Below are positions 62,659 to 64,000 of a stretch of 64,000 nt of DNA, one piece after another. The position numbers and the translations under genes are program-made. The notes under the pieces were generated by a model. It had not been told where the DNA came from. It was given only the letters and a program-made list of their open reading frames with translations, and did no database searches. This DNA comes from Antedon bifida (taxonomy: Eukaryota; Echinodermata; Crinoidea; Comatulida; Antedonidae), in NCBI GenBank assembly GCA_963402885.1, contig OY727103.1, forward strand, positions 13,294,085-13,358,084, given 5' to 3'. Position 1 is the first letter of the stretch. The number at the start of each line of letters is the position of its first letter.

Positions 62659-64000
62659 ATGTCGGCAAAACAGGGGAGTAAATTATCTACCGTAAGTATA
62701 CTATTTCGAAAGTGTTTACTTAGTAGTAACTGGTACTAATAACTATGGTGTACTATAAACTATCTATTGTAATCTGTTTGAAGAGATACTTTCTTTGTCG
62801 GCGGTGAAGCCATAGCAATGCAAATGAATTTGAATTTGTTGCTTTTAGTGAGGGGTAATTATAAAACAAAGATTTTCCATTTGATGTCGTAGGACCGATG
62901 GCTCTTGGCGACAGTCCTACAGTATTATAATGCAAGTAGATGCCTATATTTACATGGCAGATAATTGTACGCTAATTATTTATTCAATACTGATACATGG
63001 ATATCTTTTCAATTGACATATTTTGTTTACCGTTACAGACAACAGAAAATCACGAAGAATTCAGAAAATTACTTGAAGACATAAGTAATGCATATAGTGG
63101 TAAAAAAAGATATCGTTGGTTAAGGCTTCTATTAAATGACCACTGTTCAGGAAATCTGTTAAGTAAGCCTGTAAATGAAATGACAGGGTTCGATCTGTTT
63201 AATGACCTCAAAGGTCAGCATTACATTTTTCGTGATCCTACAGATGTAGCGATTCTGTTAGATATTGGTGAGGTAACAAAGCAGGCTTCGGTTGTACAAT
63301 TAGTAAAAGATTTCCAAGAGAAGTATCCAAACACCGATGCCAACTACAAGTCCAAATGCAAAAAAATATCAACATTTCGCAAAAAACTTTTCAATGCTGT
63401 AAAGGAAAATGGTAATCCTGTAAAACAAATGCATGCTAGCTACAACGACGAACTAAAAGGAGAAGTGTTTGATGATATTTGGGATTTTGTGTTCAAGCTG
63501 GAAAGGGAAGATTGCTTGACCGAGGCTTCTAAGGAAAGATTTGCAAACCTACTTGACGGGAAGGCAAAGAAGATACTAGATGCAGCGAATGGAAATGCAC
63601 AAGGTAAATAAGCAGTAATAATCATTCCTTCTATTTGAAATCGCTTGAATTATTACAATAACAATAGGTATAAAAATGATCAATACAAACTATTAAACTA
63701 GCAATGCAAGAAAGAGTACTAAACATGATGCTTTGCATAGGCCTATTAGAAAATGAACATAATTGTCAAATAGACCGTTTTCAATTTAGATTTAAAAAAT
63801 ATATATTTTTGTTTACATAATTTTCTGTCATATCAAATATCACATTCATAATATTCGTAATAAAATGCCTTTTTTCCGAATATGGTTCAGACTTTAAAAC
63901 CTGAAGATGTAACAGAAAATAAGAAACATTCTTGCCTTTTTGCCACTGAATAATGACATTTAATAAGTATAACATACCTAACCTCAATTTTCACAGGTGG
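62659..64000 (+). CDS. Gene E: DED-like head, 3' end beyond window
   Basis: Exon 1 at 62659-62691 (MSAKQGSKLST) joins in phase 0 to the head exon 63039-63603. That exon ends in phase 1, as in genes A, B and C. A TTTTCACAG acceptor at 63988-63996 fits the start of the next exon at 63997, with GT completing a Gly codon as in genes A and D. The head is intact: FRKLLEDIS, WLRLLLNDHC, FDLFNDLKGQHYIF, PTDVAILLDI, LVKDFQEKYPN, then the second block FRKKLFNAV and IWDFVFKLERED. A CAATATGCATATC-related box (AATATCAATAACCTTATGG) lies about 340 bases upstream. The membrane tail is expected outside the window but not seen. An in-frame ATG at 62997 would be a worse start because it lies in the intron. Confidence 0.75.

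Overview
This is animal nuclear DNA: AT-rich, with short exons, long introns, GT-AG splice sites, miniature transposons and minisatellites. There are no bacterial or viral genes and no long uninterrupted ORFs. Frequent TAGGCCTA-type strings and expanded DED/CARD genes suggest an echinoderm. That is an inference from general familiarity, not a search, and I cannot name the class. I rebuilt the genes by hand from splice sites, reading-phase agreement and family similarity.

Layout. (1) About 0.4-10.7 kb, minus strand: an HDAC10-type class IIb deacetylase. All 17 coding exons in the window join in phase, and the 3' part lies beyond the left edge. Its introns carry several tandem duplications that copy splice junctions, plus an 820-bp inverted-repeat element packed with TTGCGCAA palindromes. 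(2) 13.8-24.2 kb, minus strand: a four-exon gene spread over 10.4 kb. It encodes a 107-residue secreted precursor with a signal peptide, a CX3C-X9-CX3C peptide and a Gly-Lys-Arg amidation/cleavage site. I think it is a neuropeptide or hormone precursor. (3) 24.2-34.7 kb: intergenic, with MITEs, minisatellites and one possible orphan first exon at 31.4 kb. (4) 34.8-37.8 kb, minus strand: complete EMC3 in seven exons.

(5) 38.2-64.0 kb, plus strand: a tandem cluster of related genes joining a death-fold head to a tail with three membrane segments. Gene A has a DED-like head, gene B a CARD broken by a frameshift, gene C an intact CARD, and gene D a DED-like head that is a broken pseudogene without a tail. 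Gene E has a DED-like head and runs off the right edge. CARD and DED heads both end in phase 1 and join the same series of small linker exons and tail exon, so heads appear to have been exchanged over a common membrane anchor. Copies share an upstream module with a Runx-like TGTGGTTA box and a TATGCATATCAATAAC box. First exons are duplicated or orphaned at several points, including an almost perfect 1,177-bp tandem duplication. This cluster is the best candidate here for an undescribed system: membrane-anchored death-fold adaptors, perhaps in innate immune or cell-death signalling.

HDAC10 and EMC3 are ordinary conserved neighbours. The precursor gene and the death-fold membrane cluster are the new biology. 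No expression data or database searches support these models.
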